From the NCBI GenBank assembly GCA_019722365.1, contig JADFUC010002365.1, positions 1-64,000 of the forward strand: 64,000 nucleotides of DNA, read 5' to 3'. Numbering within the stretch: position 1 is the first letter of the stretch; each line of letters begins with the position of its first letter. The notes under the pieces are model-generated. The model was given only the letters and a program-made list of their open reading frames with translations. It ran no database searches and was not told the DNA's origin. This document shows positions 34,255-45,960 of this stretch, piece by piece. The stretch comes from Lithospermum erythrorhizon (Eukaryota; Streptophyta; Magnoliopsida; Boraginales; Boraginaceae). A program made the translations under genes and the position numbers.

Positions 34255-35158
34255 GGTGACAAAAGCGTCTTCGCGTTTAAGTGGTTTGTATAATTATTTT
34301 ATCTGAGGCATGCTGATAAGATTTGTATCTGGAATCAAGCAGTGCAATTCTAGCAACTACCGGGAGACCTTTTTGCCCATGTAAAGTAAGAGCAAGTCTT
34401 ACTACACCAAAGTGGAGGTGTGAATACTGCTTGTTTTCCGTTCTTAATCATTAAAGTGCCATTTAAGCACATCCGAGGAGAAATATTTGTTCATCTTCGA
34501 TTGAAGGGATGAGGTAGTGATCTAAGTGAGGATAAGATTAGATCTCTTGCTTGACTTGTTGCCGAAGATTTGTTTGATTATTTTTTGGAAATGAAGTGTG
34601 TTTGGTTTAATTAAAGGCTCATAAGGTTTAGAAAAGGAAGATCTTGGCTTGGAACTTTTCTGCTTAAATACATATACTTTATTTTCTGGAGCATAATCCT
34701 AACTTATTCTTAGTAGACTTTCCACAAAACTGAGTAGGAATAAACGCTATTAAATGCTTTCGATATGATGATAATTAGATATTTCGAATTTCATGAACAT
34801 GCAAGTGATTCATAATTCTATCTAAAAAGATGTATTTATACGACTTAATTTTCTCCAAATCAAACCAATTGATTTTGTGAGAGTGGGTAGGCGTAGCGAG
34901 GGTTATCTCGAGGCTCTGTGTCACATACTCTAAAAATGGCACCATTTTTTATGTTCACCGAGATCTAGGACTTGACGCCTTTCTCGGGGAACTCGTCCAT
35001 GATTCCTTTTGAACAACTAAACCGGTTTTCGTTCTCTAAGAACTTCATAGAACTAAATAGAGGGGAAACATATTCCACACAACTATGCATAACTATGAGT
35101 TAAGAGACAATTAAGTAGTAAAACTACATTTTTAAAATTAGAGAAAAACTTCCATAAA

Positions 35159-35174
35159 CATGGCTCGAATACCA
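35159..35174 (-). other. Candidate tRNA-Met primer binding site
   Basis: On the - strand TGGTATTCGAGCCATG, one to two changes from the initiator-tRNA-Met complementary site TGGTATCAGAGC. It lies about 260 bp downstream of the TATA box at 35432-35442, the order expected in a caulimovirid leader. Confidence 0.6.
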
Positions 35175-35725
35175 AATTTACAACCACATAGGAGGTACAA
35201 CCACGACGGAGGTTTTCGTGATCTTTAACTTCATGGAGACGGAATACTAACTATGTTGTTTGAACTATCTATAGGAAACTCTGCTAGATAGAAATTACTA
35301 CTCACAAGATATATACATAACAAGGCATTTTATGACAAGTGATCTTTTTTATTTAATGGCTTAAAGGTACTATAGAGACTCTTTAACTAGATCTTGGAAT
35401 CGGTCACGAATTGACTTAACATGCCTTAGGTCCTATTTATAGAGACTTAGGTAGGCTTACTCGTTACTTCCGGCCAGCGTGTCTTACATGCGAGACAACG
35501 TGTCGTGACTAAACATGCTTATCCTATTACAAGATGACTAATCTATTTACATGCTTAGTCATCAAATGCTGGCGTGTCTCGATACTAGAATGACGCGTGT
35601 CCACATGCAGCCGGCTTCGTCGTACTTTCGTGTACCGGTACTACGATGACCTTGCGTGTTATATACATCAGCTCATCTTATTATAAACTTAGTCGTTAAG
35701 CAAATCTATTAACACGACACTTGTT
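35175..35725 (-). repeat. Inverted repeat arm: pararetrovirus intergenic/promoter region
   Basis: About 550 bp that recur in inverted orientation at 39345-39895 with roughly 80-90% identity by eye (for example GATGACTAAGCATGTAAATA, ATCTTGTAATAGGATAAG, and CGGAATACTAACTATG in reverse). Confidence 0.8.
35432..35442 (-). promoter_or_regulatory. TATA box of the - strand pararetrovirus-like unit
   Basis: CTATAAATAGG on the - strand. The same box with the same downstream sequence (ACCTAAGGCAT, GTTAAGTC, GATTCCAAG, TAGTTAAAGAGTC, then an ATAAA-rich GATCACTTGTCATAAA) recurs on + at 39635-39770. Confidence 0.65.
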
Positions 35726-35836
35726 ATGATACTCACGCTAAAAGATAGTTCGATATCTATTTCCTTTAAGGAAGCTTGAGGAGGTGGTTACAAAATTATC
35801 CATACTGACACAGGAGATCGATGTGATCAACTTCTT

Positions 35837-36082
35837 TTGGAACCTTTAGTCATTGATAAGCAGATTGCGATAAAGAAGGTAGCTTCAATCTATGAGTTCA
35901 AAGATGAAGATGAGGTAAATCGGTATTTTGATGTATCACGAATGCCAATACTATATGATGCGTATGACCCATTGATGAGGATAAAGTCGCAATCACACAA
36001 GAGGAAGAACAACTTGAGAGCGGGGAAAAAATCAAGTAGCAGCTTAAAGAAGCTCAAAAAGAAATATATGGTGGAGATTTAG
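35837..36082 (+). pseudogene. Pararetrovirus-like ORF fragment
   Basis: 81 codons reading EPLVIDKQIAIKKVASIYEF, DEDEVNRYFDVSRMP and a basic tail. It follows the junction at about 35750 and corresponds in position to the region near 33900 in the inverted unit. Not recognised as a known domain. Confidence 0.35.
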
Positions 36083-37342
36083 AAGTTGATCTTCTTGGCC
36101 AACCATTGAGGCGGAGGTTTTGAATATTATGTATTATATTCAGTAAATCTCCCAGTCGTATCGTGCAGAGATCGAATGTTCCAACTCGTATCATGAAATT
36201 TCCCATCTAATGATTTTGAGAGAGAGGATGTTAAACATTCTTGGAAGGTCAAGAATCCTTTGGTGAGAAACATAGATGGTACTACCAATAAACTCAGTCC
36301 GGCTGAAGCAACTTTGAATTGGAAGTCTGAGAATGCAATAGCTCAGAATATACTCCTCAAATAGATTGCTAGCAATCAGGAGAATTCTATCGAGCGCAAC
36401 AAAAGGGAGAGTATCTATCGTAGAAGCGTGATTCAAGAAATACGTGTAAAATATGGCGGATCTTACACTAAGAATGCCTTCACCTGGCAACTTGAGGACG
36501 ATAGCCACCTAAGCAATCTCCCGAAAAAGAAGCAAAATTGAAGTTTCTTGAGGCGCTGACTATTCTCGCTCTACGAGTCCTCAGCTGGTTCTGGTATGCC
36601 TTATGATCCATTTTCTCCCAGTCTTTGTTTTACCTCGATTGACCCTTTCACCGATTACCTGTGAAACCAGAACCCCTTTTTTGATTCATTCTCTTTCCTT
36701 TCATCAAAAGCCAAAAACTCTTAGAAAGCGAGAATGACACACACTCGACCAAAAGACAAATCATTACATACAAAGACCACCCAGGCAATAGGAATCCTCA
36801 GAGCAAAGGCAATCTAGGATGATGTTCAGAATCTGCCGAGTCGATCTACGCAGCTGCCAGGTGGCGGCTGAGAAAAGAAAGGGGGGCATCGCATTTGTTT
36901 CCAATGATCTGAGTTATTTCCTCGATGATGATGAGAGTGATGCGTTTCGATAATGATGGTTGAAGTGTACCTGAAGATGAAATCGAAAGTAAGTAGACTA
37001 AAATGTCTGCACGGAAGCAAACTTGCTGAAAACCCCATGTAGAATTTCCTTCAGAAGTACACCATATTTTGTAGGAAATTCACATCAAAGCTTCTCTTTT
37101 GACAAAATTCCACCATCATAATGGAGAGACAAAGTTTTACGAGATCTTGGTAATGCATACTTGACTTTTGCCCCGAGGAGGCGAGAGCCTCCCGATAGCC
37201 ATTGAAAAATTCGTGGCTAAACTCCATAGAGGCTAAGAAAATGGTGGATCCTCTTGGCGGCTCATCTGAGGCCGGCTACAAATTAGGCAAAACTCAATGT
37301 TGATTCTCTTTATTACTTTTATATCGACAATGAGTTTAGAAC

Positions 37343-37920
37343 ATGGGAACAACATACACGTCTGACTTTCGAGAAGAATACCTAGCCATGAAATGTTGCT
37401 CTTTCAAGAGAAAAGACCTTGGAAAACATTACGAGAGAATGTCCAAAAGATTTTATGCACTCGGAGGGATAGATGATGTCAATCTCGGCGAGATATCTTA
37501 TCGCTTCTTCAGAACCTGCCGACTGATGGCTGCAAGGATACTTTTCAGAGCAGAAGGAGGCTTATGGACTCCATGCAGTGACATTCGGGAGGAATTATGC
37601 CAAACCTCTGCTTTCAGGTCCTTGAGAAATATTTGCGATCATAAAAAATTCGCTGGCAATTGCGAGCGATTCACTTGGTAGAACATGAGACCAAAATTGT
37701 CCGTGAGAATTCTAACAAAAGAAATGTGGGCTGCGTGCTTCTTTCTCTAGCTACCAAAGAAAAGGTTTTCTAAACAAAGCGTTTCTTTAGCATTTCGATA
37801 TGATAATAAAAATGGAGCTTCTTTAAAAATAAGAAGAATCAAGGAATCAGAAAGTCAGAGAAATGCTATATTTGCAAGAAAAAGGGTCATTATGCTCGTC
37901 AATGTCCAAACCAGAAAGAA
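37343..37920 (+). pseudogene. Coat/Gag-type ORF with intact zinc knuckle, pararetrovirus-like
   Basis: The first part (37343-37681) reads FREEYLAMKCCSFKRKDLGK, HYERMSKRFYALGGIDDVNL and has frameshifts after it. The zinc knuckle is at 37864-37905: C-x2-C-x4-H-x4-C with all four ligands (CYICKKKGHYARQC). It is the inverted counterpart of 31918-31523, which has lost the His. Confidence 0.6.
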
Positions 37921-38399
37921 AGAGAAAAACTGGTCGGCTCTCTTTCAAAAATCAAAAACATTAAAGATATTCGATATTGAATCACACTATTCTACGGAAG
38001 ATGAGCCCTCGAGGATCTTATTTTGGCCGCGAGATTCCCGATATGAGGTCGTTTGATGACTCGGCTAGAAGATGGATTTCAAAATGTCCAAAATAAGTTC
38101 GATGTCTTAGACCTTTATCAATGGAGCTGTCAATAAAAGGCAGATTACCGTCTCACACATGCAGCTACAAATGCTTTCCGGATAATTATAATAATAACCC
38201 GATTCCTCATTCGCACATTGTGACACACGAGCAAGTTGCACAATCATGCAGCAATAAATCCTTCTAGCAGAATATTGGGAAGAGTGTTTGATAGAGTTAG
38301 CTTGATGAGTAAGGCGGCCTTTCATGGTAATAAGCTTGCTCGGTAAGCCCATATATATTCGGTTTTCCCAAACTACACTATGAAAGCTAGAGTCTGGTC

Positions 38400-39389
38400 A
38401 GCCTCTCTAAAAGGATATGATAACTTGGATTTGATATTAGGCACCTTCAAAAGAAATATCTTGGCATCAAAGGCCTTAGATACGACAATACTTTTTCCTT
38501 AGATTACATTAATAACTTTTTCCCAAAAATCTATACTGCTACTTGAGTCGCCATATCACGATCCACTTTGCACTTGGCCTCCGAGAAGACATATGTAGAA
38601 AAAAGCAGGTGACCTAAATTCGGCATGATATATATCGGCTCACTTAAGCTTTATATCTTACTCTGTGAGGATTGGGTGGGGTCAATTGAGGAGAATCTAC
38701 CATGTCATTACATAGTACCGCACCCTTACCACCTTTGAGCTGAATGATGAATTCCTTGACAGATTCCCCAAGGATACGTATCTTATGTTATGGTACCTTG
38801 CTGAAATTTGTACCATCAAAGTCCAAGTTCATGCCGATGCATTATTAAAATACCTTGCCAGATGTTTACTCACTCATCAAGAAAGAGAATTCAAAGTATT
38901 CTATCAGTGGCTAACTCTCTTCAAGATGCAAGTTGGTGGCAAGAAAACATCCGCAAGACCATGAGCATGTTATCTGTAACTGTTACTTTCAGAATAAAGA
39001 CAACAATCATCCAAGAAGATAGCAACATAAAAGTCCAGAAGAAATTTGAAGCAAAGATGGCCCCAGAACTTAGAATTTGTGCCATAATTCACAGAGATCG
39101 CCCTGGACCTGGCATCCTCGCTCAAGAAATGGAAGCATCCAAGAAAGGTTCAAGATTATTATGTCACCTTAATAATGGTTATCCGGAATCTTTACATCCA
39201 ACCTTACTTCTTGGAAACCAGAGTTGTTCCGATACTACAACTGCCATCGGACGTATTTCGGCCACTTCCTGCTCAAGACTTCGGACCAGCTGCTTTGTTC
39301 AGACTCCGTGGCTAATCAAATCTCTCCATTTTTGGAGACAAGGGGAGAATGACAAGAACGACAAGTATCGTGTTAATAGGTTTGCTTAA
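38400..39389 (+). pseudogene. Pararetrovirus-like pol remnants
   Basis: Multiple frames with stops. 38440-38480 is the counterpart of the LLKEISWH block at 31200. 38840-38940 reads, in one frame, RYLARCLLTHQEREFKVFYQWLTLFK. No catalytic motif is preserved. The 193-codon frame at 38808-39389 crosses this region in a different frame and is not the natural one. Confidence 0.4.
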
Positions 39390-39634
39390 TGACTAAGTTT
39401 GTAATAAGATGAGTCATGTAATCATAACATGTTTCATCGTATCACCGAGACACGTAGCATAATGATTCATGTAATAGGGACACGTGTCATCGTAGTATCG
39501 AGACACGCAGTATGATGACTAAGCATGTAAATAGTCATCTTGTAATAGGATAAGTATGTTTGTAGTCACGACACATGTTGTCTTGGATGTAAGAAACGTG
39601 TCGGAAGTGATGACGAAGCCAACCTAAGTTTCTA

Positions 39635-39646
39635 CTATAAATAGGG
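39635..39646 (+). promoter_or_regulatory. TATA box CTATAAATAGGG of the + unit
   Basis: Same context as the - strand TATA at 35432-35442. An AATAAA signal lies about 90 bp downstream at 39728-39733, as expected if transcripts are terminally redundant. Confidence 0.6.
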
Positions 39647-39727
39647 ACCTAAGGCATAAGGTTAAGTCGATTCAGAGTCGATTCCAAGTTCTAGTTAAAG
39701 AGTCTTGTATAGTATCTTCAGTTATGA

Positions 39728-39733
39728 AATAAA
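39728..39733 (+). terminator. AATAAA polyadenylation-like signal
   Basis: AATAAA in ATGAAATAAAAGATCAC, 90 bp after the TATA box. A similar block is present on - in the inverted arm (35345-35360). Confidence 0.45.
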
Positions 39734-39904
39734 AGATCACTTGTCATAAATACTCTTACTATGTATATATCTTAGAGTAGTACTTCTATCTAGTAGAGTT
39801 TAGCTATAGATAGTTCAAACAACATAGTTAGTATTCCGTCTCAATGAAGTTAAAGATCCCGAAAACCTCCTTCGTGGTTGTACCTCCTATGCGGTTGTAT
39901 GGGA

Positions 39905-40218
39905 GGCGGAGAAAAGAGGTGGAGGAGATGGAGAATTTCTTTGACTTCTCAAGTGATTAGAGGGGGGTTGCTCTCTATTTATAGACAAGAGTAATATATT
40001 AAATATTATTAACATGTTATTATCTTAATATATAGATTATGAGCGGACCCTAGCAAGCCATCATAACCCCTAATGACGATGCCGGAAAATCCTAAATATT
40101 AGTTGTCCAACAATTAATATATATTGAACTTATAGTTTTGAATGAATAAATCATTTGTACAATCAAATTTTTCTACGGGCATTTACATGAGATCCAATAT
40201 CTCATAATTCCAACACTC
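39905..40218 (-). mobile_element. Ty1/copia-like LTR, antisense (left end of the - strand element)
   Basis: On - it begins TGTTGGAATTATGAG after the purine tract AAGTGGGAG (40226-40218), so it is the 3' LTR of a - strand copia. Its 40010-40170 part matches 46818-46995. CTATTTATAG at about 39978 is a TATA box on -. The left end is cut at the pararetrovirus unit. Confidence 0.6.
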
Positions 40219-40279
40219 CCACTTTCCCTTGGACAATTATATGATATTGTATCAACGATTCACTCGATACACAACCATC

Positions 40280-40592
40280 AAGCTACGATAAGATTTGTGC
40301 CACCGAACTCTTGCACCCGCAGTTCTCTTGGCAATAGACAAGTTAATGTGATATCCAGCTCATAGCTGGTGGTGGCCAACAGATCCCACTTTAACTCTCC
40401 AAGATTCTAGAAATCTAGCGATACGTGATTTTCAACAATCAAGCAATGATAAGATTTGTGTCACCAAACTCTTGCACCCTCAGTTCTCTTGGTAATAGAC
40501 AAGTTAATGTGATATCCAGCTCATAGCTGGTGGTGGCCACCAGACCACCCTTGAACTCTCTAAGATTCTAGAAATCTACTGATATATCCGGT
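40280..40592. repeat. 161-bp tandem repeat, two copies
   Basis: Copy 1 starts at 40280 (AAGCTACGATAAGATTTGTG) and copy 2 at 40441 (AAGCAATGATAAGATTTGTG). They share ACTCTTGCACCC, AATAGACAAGTTAATGTGAT, CAGCTCATAGCTGGTGGTGG and GATTCTAGAAATCTA. Confidence 0.9.
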
Positions 40593-43500
40593 TGTATGAA
40601 TCCCCTTTTGTACCCAGGTCTTTCCATTTATACTCTTATAGTATACCCAACACAATGCCGCTATAATCCTCCTGTTACAAAGGACGTTTGACAAGGTCAA
40701 AATACATTACTTCAGTACCGAAGAAATCGTGTCACTCAAGTCTATGAGTTGTCATTCAACATAAGCTATGTGAGAAACTTCTTAGGACACATATATTCTA
40801 TCTTCTAATTTACCATGGCGGTACGGGTCCAGAACTACAGCCTCAACGCTCGTAAACCCATGTGATTGATTAGATTATCATTACTCCCTTTTGATCCAAG
40901 AAAATTGATCAACACAATCAAGCACATATTAGTCATTTGGTGTTCGATTCGAAGAAGTGAACACGTAACTAGGGACAAGCTATCTTATCGTTTTCTCGTC
41001 TTGTTAGAGGTTTTCTTGTTTGGATCACGTTTCCAAAGACCTCTCCAGAAAAACATATATTGTTAATAGAATAAAAAAATTGATTACTTATAGTAACGAA
41101 CGTGTGTATATTTTAAATATACTTATCATCGTTCATAACAATGATATCTGACTTGAGATTCAAAAATATTATCACACAATGAGGTATTTATGACATTTAA
41201 AAGAAGGATTAGGTCCCACTAAGTGTATGACCACTCAAGCATTGATAAAAGTACGATGCTCCTTCTTATCAGGCTTATACCATTGTGGTTGATTAGTTGG
41301 GGTATCTAGTTAACTGATGTTCTTAGTTCTCAACCTTATGTACATATGAACATTCTCATTCAACAATTTAATGAAATGTCATTGTCGAAGTATAAATTCG
41401 GATCTAAAATGAGATCTTGACTCTCTAGCTTGAGTAAGCTACTAGAGATAACACATATTTATAGGGACATCAACCTAGACTAGATCACTCAATAGAGTTA
41501 TAATTCGACTTCTTATTCACGACTTATCAGGATGTAACTATACTCAATTTATGTATATGTAATCAAATGTTGTGGTATACTTGTTCCTATTCACAACCGT
41601 TTTATCAGTTTACTTCAACATAACTAAGATCGACGATTGTCTTTGTTTGTTTAAGTAACTGATACAAATGCAATTCCCTTTTTCATTTATTATTCTTCTT
41701 TCCTCTTATACAACTTTATTATGTGGGAGCATAGTTGTATCTCACGAGAAACATTCTTTCTTTAAGACATTCACTTGGATCCAGGTTTTCATGTCTTATA
41801 AGTATAAGCAGCATAACTCAACCCATTGACTTCTTTAGTTGGATCTCTATGATTCTAGAGAGAGTCGAGAAATCCCTTGATCTCTTATAGAGAAATCTCT
41901 ACACAATCTAGTTCTTATATAGTTGTGTCATTCTCTGTCATTAGTGTGTCTTTCACACACTAATCCGCATATGCTAAGTAGCTCCCACTGACCTTCTTGT
42001 CTCTACAAGAGTATTATTTTCCATTAATGAATCCAAACTATTTCAACCATTCATTAATTTATATGTATGTCAACTATTGTAGATCCAGATGATCTAAAAC
42101 ATCATGATTAATAGGAAGTATTTTCCAGTACAAGAATCACCTTGATTTGAAAAATTCTGTTTATCAGTTGAATACTGTAAATATGGTCATCTCCATTCGA
42201 TTAATCATCTATGTTATGAAATATGTTTAGTCCTTGATAAAATAACTACCTTAGAATAAATCTGTCAATATCCAAATCTGTATTCGGTATATTTAATCTA
42301 TCTCCGGATCGTACAAATACTAAATCATCAACATTGTTGTTCATGGTTGTATCCTTAAAAGCATCACATTTTATTGGGATCACCATTGTAGTAACAACAA
42401 GCTCAAGTTCAAGTCTTATAATTTGTCAACTTCTTGACTTGAGTGAAAGTTTTATAAGACCTTGAACTTGACTATCATGGAACAGTTCCATATACCATCT
42501 TTATGTGATGTTCTAGATGTTGATTAGTTGAGCATACATTTATTCAGTGTGTGAGCTAAGATAAGTTGAATATGTATACCCAAGGGGTAGATGAAACTAG
42601 TTCATCTTAAACCCAACTTCTTTAACATTTAAAGAATAATAAATGTTTATTCAAGCCAACTCTCATTCATTTGAACTATTTAAACATTCTTCTTGTATTT
42701 CTAAAAATAAAATAATAAGTATATATATATTTATATTTTACCAAGTTATTATACTAGCAATAAGGTGTGAGTGCTTCTATTATTTATTGATCTCATAAAT
42801 TTCTATTTATGACTTTAATAAATAATTTGCTCCAAACATTTAATTTAATTTAATGGATGATTATCCGATTATGAATTTCAAGTGTTATTCGCATTTAATC
42901 ATACTATTCCAAATATGTGATATGAAAGATTCCATCTCTATGATATTTCATTCATGTGATAACTACTTTACAATTCATATTTCCTTAGGAGATAAGTTTC
43001 AAGTCATCATACTTGAGTTCTCTTGAGCATACATGTTATGTTTTAATTATGTTTGTCCGACTAACATAATAGAGATATAGTATCATTTGCAACTTTTATG
43101 TAAAGATTAATAAACAACTAATTTGAATTAATCTCACATCATTAAACATTATTTATGTTCAAAATAGAAACAAAAAACACCATTCCTAAATCAAAGTAGG
43201 AAATTGCTTAAACTGATGCACGTGTTATAAAATAGTAGTCTATGCCAAAACGATAAAAAGTGGTCATCTGGTTGGCAATCTCATGCGCACCCCAACTCAG
43301 GTCCACATCATCTCCAACGATCTTCTACTCTGATGGTCCTGCACATTTCAAAAATGTGGGTATACCGATTAATGTCAACAAGCGTTAGCATTATCATAAA
43401 GGCAGTATCCTGAAACCGCTAACATGATTATACTTCTCAGGCTGATTTAGTGATCGAGTCGCGATACCGATCAGATAGAAAGGTTCTCTTATCGGACTTC

Positions 43501-45479
43501 TCATTGACCAAAGGATTTGACTATCCGCATGCGTTGGGCTTACCGTTCTTCTTCTTGTTAATTTTAACTTTTAAGGTTTTAAGGCCGGAGAAGTAGCACA
43601 AAACTTCTCAATACCCTTTTCATATTCATCATATATTAGCTACAGAAGCTTGGAGAGGAAGCGAACTCGTCCTTCGTTGGATCTTGTGCGGACACGGCAG
43701 TGTCCTCTGGGATATATTACCCATTAAATTATCTCGCCGTCAATGATCAAATGTGAAATTCGAGTTCGGGGGTAACCGATCAATTTATTATATGAGACAT
43801 ATAAAGTATGTGATTTAAGTGATAAGTTTGCACTGGCATGCCAAAAGCGCTCGGACTTTGCTTTTCCCATGAAGTCAAACCTCAACTAATCATATATGTC
43901 CTTCGGGGAATACAGTTTGAATCTGGTTTCGAACTCAGTATTGATGCGAACTAGAATTAAGAACCTAGTCTCATTTAGATCATCCAAAAACTCCAGATAC
44001 CCATGCTTTCAGTGAGCGGGATCTCCATCCTTAGGAAAACTCGTGGAAGCTATTCCAACAAATATTCTCTTTCCTCATATCTAAGTACCACTCTCAGTAA
44101 CTATGAAAACTCTATGACGTTAGTGGGATCGTAGATAGTGTTGTACAATCCTACTAAGTTGGAGTACTAGTGTTGTACTGACATATATTTCCTGACCTTA
44201 GTGTTGTGCTAGTGTTTCTGATCCCTGCGAACACACAAAGTATACCGAGAACACACAACCTAAAGCGAGCGGCTGACAGCATGGCATTTAAGTTTTAAAT
44301 CATGCAAGCAAGTGTACAAACACATAATTACGACTATCATAATCTTGGGACTACCAAAAGTTCAAGTTAGACTATATTGGCAATGTCTTGTAAGCGGATC
44401 GATGCATTGCATTGAAAATCTTGTAAAGTAGACCAAAGAAAGCACTAAGCGTGGTCGGAATGAAAAGCATATAGCGTTCTTGAACGAATAACTTAGGCTA
44501 TTCCGTCGAGGTTGGTATCCCCGGATGTGACACGCTTTGCCGTACTAGCGGGCAGCGCCTTATGGTGACCTATTAAAACTGCGTTTGGTATGACATTAAC
44601 GCTTTCGTTTATAGGTAGGATTTGTCATATTTTATTAACTCTTTACGACCGTGCCAGTGTATCCAATCCAAAAGCAAAGAGCTAAAGAATATACTCATGA
44701 ATCTTAAGAAAAAATATAACACTTTATGGAAATTGTCATATAGTTATTAGTATTTTTAAACTATAGTTCAATTTCATGTTTTCTGTTGACTATCTTTTTA
44801 AGGCGGATTAATATCTAATAATTAATTATAACTAATTACAATTAATTTTTCCAAGGTTTAAATGCATTTCTATAAATACAAGACTAGAATACCTTAAGTA
44901 GATTGATATTTATAGGCTATATTATCTATATAATATAATAATATATCACAAGGTCATGACATCCATCAAATATATCATATTATATTGCTTATGATAAACA
45001 ATCACCTTTATATTTAAACATACATGGCATGGATGAAGCAATAAGATAAGCCTTGCATGGCATGTATGAATATCATCAAAATGAAATAAACTATTATTCA
45101 GATTTGTCTAAGTGTATGAGTAAAAGCTGCTTGATTTAATTCTAGTATTTATTCGATATCTAATATTAAAATGTGGCTAGAATTTTAGAAAATAACATTT
45201 TACACCCCATGATGATTAATTCTAAGTATGTCATAATTTAATTATCTAATAATGCTTGGGTCTTAATTTTAATTAAATCAAATTTGAAATTTTTTGTGAT
45301 TAAAACTAATAAAAAATTAAATTTAATTGAACTAAGTCCATTAATTGATTCGAAGTAATATTTAATCTAATCTAATTAGGCCAATTTTAATATGACTAAA
45401 ATAATTGATTAAATTAATTTTAAATTAAATTAATTCAATTCGATTGATGTCGATAAATCAATTTTGGCAAAATCATCAG

Positions 45480-45960
45480 GGTGAGTTTGGATCGAACCAA
45501 AAATCAATTGGTCCATTTAGTCATCAAACGGACCGAACTGATACCACACAAGGTGGCGATAAAGTCAGCATACTCGAGCGATGCGATCCATGCGTTGGAC
45601 CGGGGTTGGGACATCAATCCCAAGCGTCGAACATGGTTTGGGCGTCCAATCTGCGTCCAAAAGGCGAGTGCATCGTGTTATCTTTGATATGCGTTTTACG
45701 GCGTGGCTGCCAGGCGTAGCGTGAGGGCGTGATCGTCACGAGGCAATCCGGACCGAGGTCCGGGTCGATCGCGTCGGGTTTGACCAGTCGATAGGTCACA
45801 GTCCAGCAGTTGACTTGTTTGACCGAGTCATCTTGACTTTCGACTCGATGCTTGTCAGTGTGGCGTCGGCCACCCCAGGGGTTGTCATGATGAGGCGTTG
45901 CAGCGTGCCCTTTTGCTACATCGTCTGATTCGGAACATGTCGACGGTTTTTACTCGTTTG
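45480..45960. other. GC-rich island inside AT-rich copia-like DNA
   Basis: A 480-bp stretch with frequent CG (for example CGATCGCGTCGGG) set in AT-rich surroundings. Short open frames occur on both strands (45444-45719 +, 45799-45614 -), none recognised. A similar island lies at 56400-56545 at the corresponding distance from the 5' LTR in another copia. Confidence 0.5.

Larger units (their letters stand above)
30290..35745 (-). mobile_element. Endogenous pararetrovirus-like unit, - strand
   Basis: A decayed unit read right to left: intergenic and promoter region (35720-35350), primer-site candidate (35174-35159), movement-protein-like coding (34254-34018), middle ORFs (33209-32300), a zinc-knuckle coat-type ORF (31918-31523), a degraded pol-like start (31227-30895), and an intergenic tail with ACACGTGTC motifs (30290-30500). 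The whole set points to a caulimovirid-type element. All frames are broken; a second unit in the opposite orientation begins at about 35750. Confidence 0.6.
35746..39900 (+). mobile_element. Endogenous pararetrovirus-like unit, + strand
   Basis: The + strand counterpart of the unit to the left. It starts in mid-ORF (35837-36082), passes middle ORFs (36480-37190), a coat-type region with an intact zinc knuckle (37343-37920), pol-like remnants (38400-39350) and ends with an intergenic/promoter region (39345-39900) just short of where the primer site would be. Broken by many stops and indels. Confidence 0.6.
39345..39900 (+). repeat. Inverted repeat arm: intergenic/promoter region of the + unit
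   Basis: Partner of 35175-35725. It carries TGACACGTGTCAT-type palindromes (ACACGTGTCAT at 39480-39490), the TATA box and the downstream polyadenylation-like signal. Confidence 0.8.

Noticed and set aside
45444..45799. Overlapping ORFs on both strands as a gene of foreign origin because of high GC
   Set aside because: Short, no recognisable domain, and a similar island occurs in another copia, so it is better explained as part of the element.
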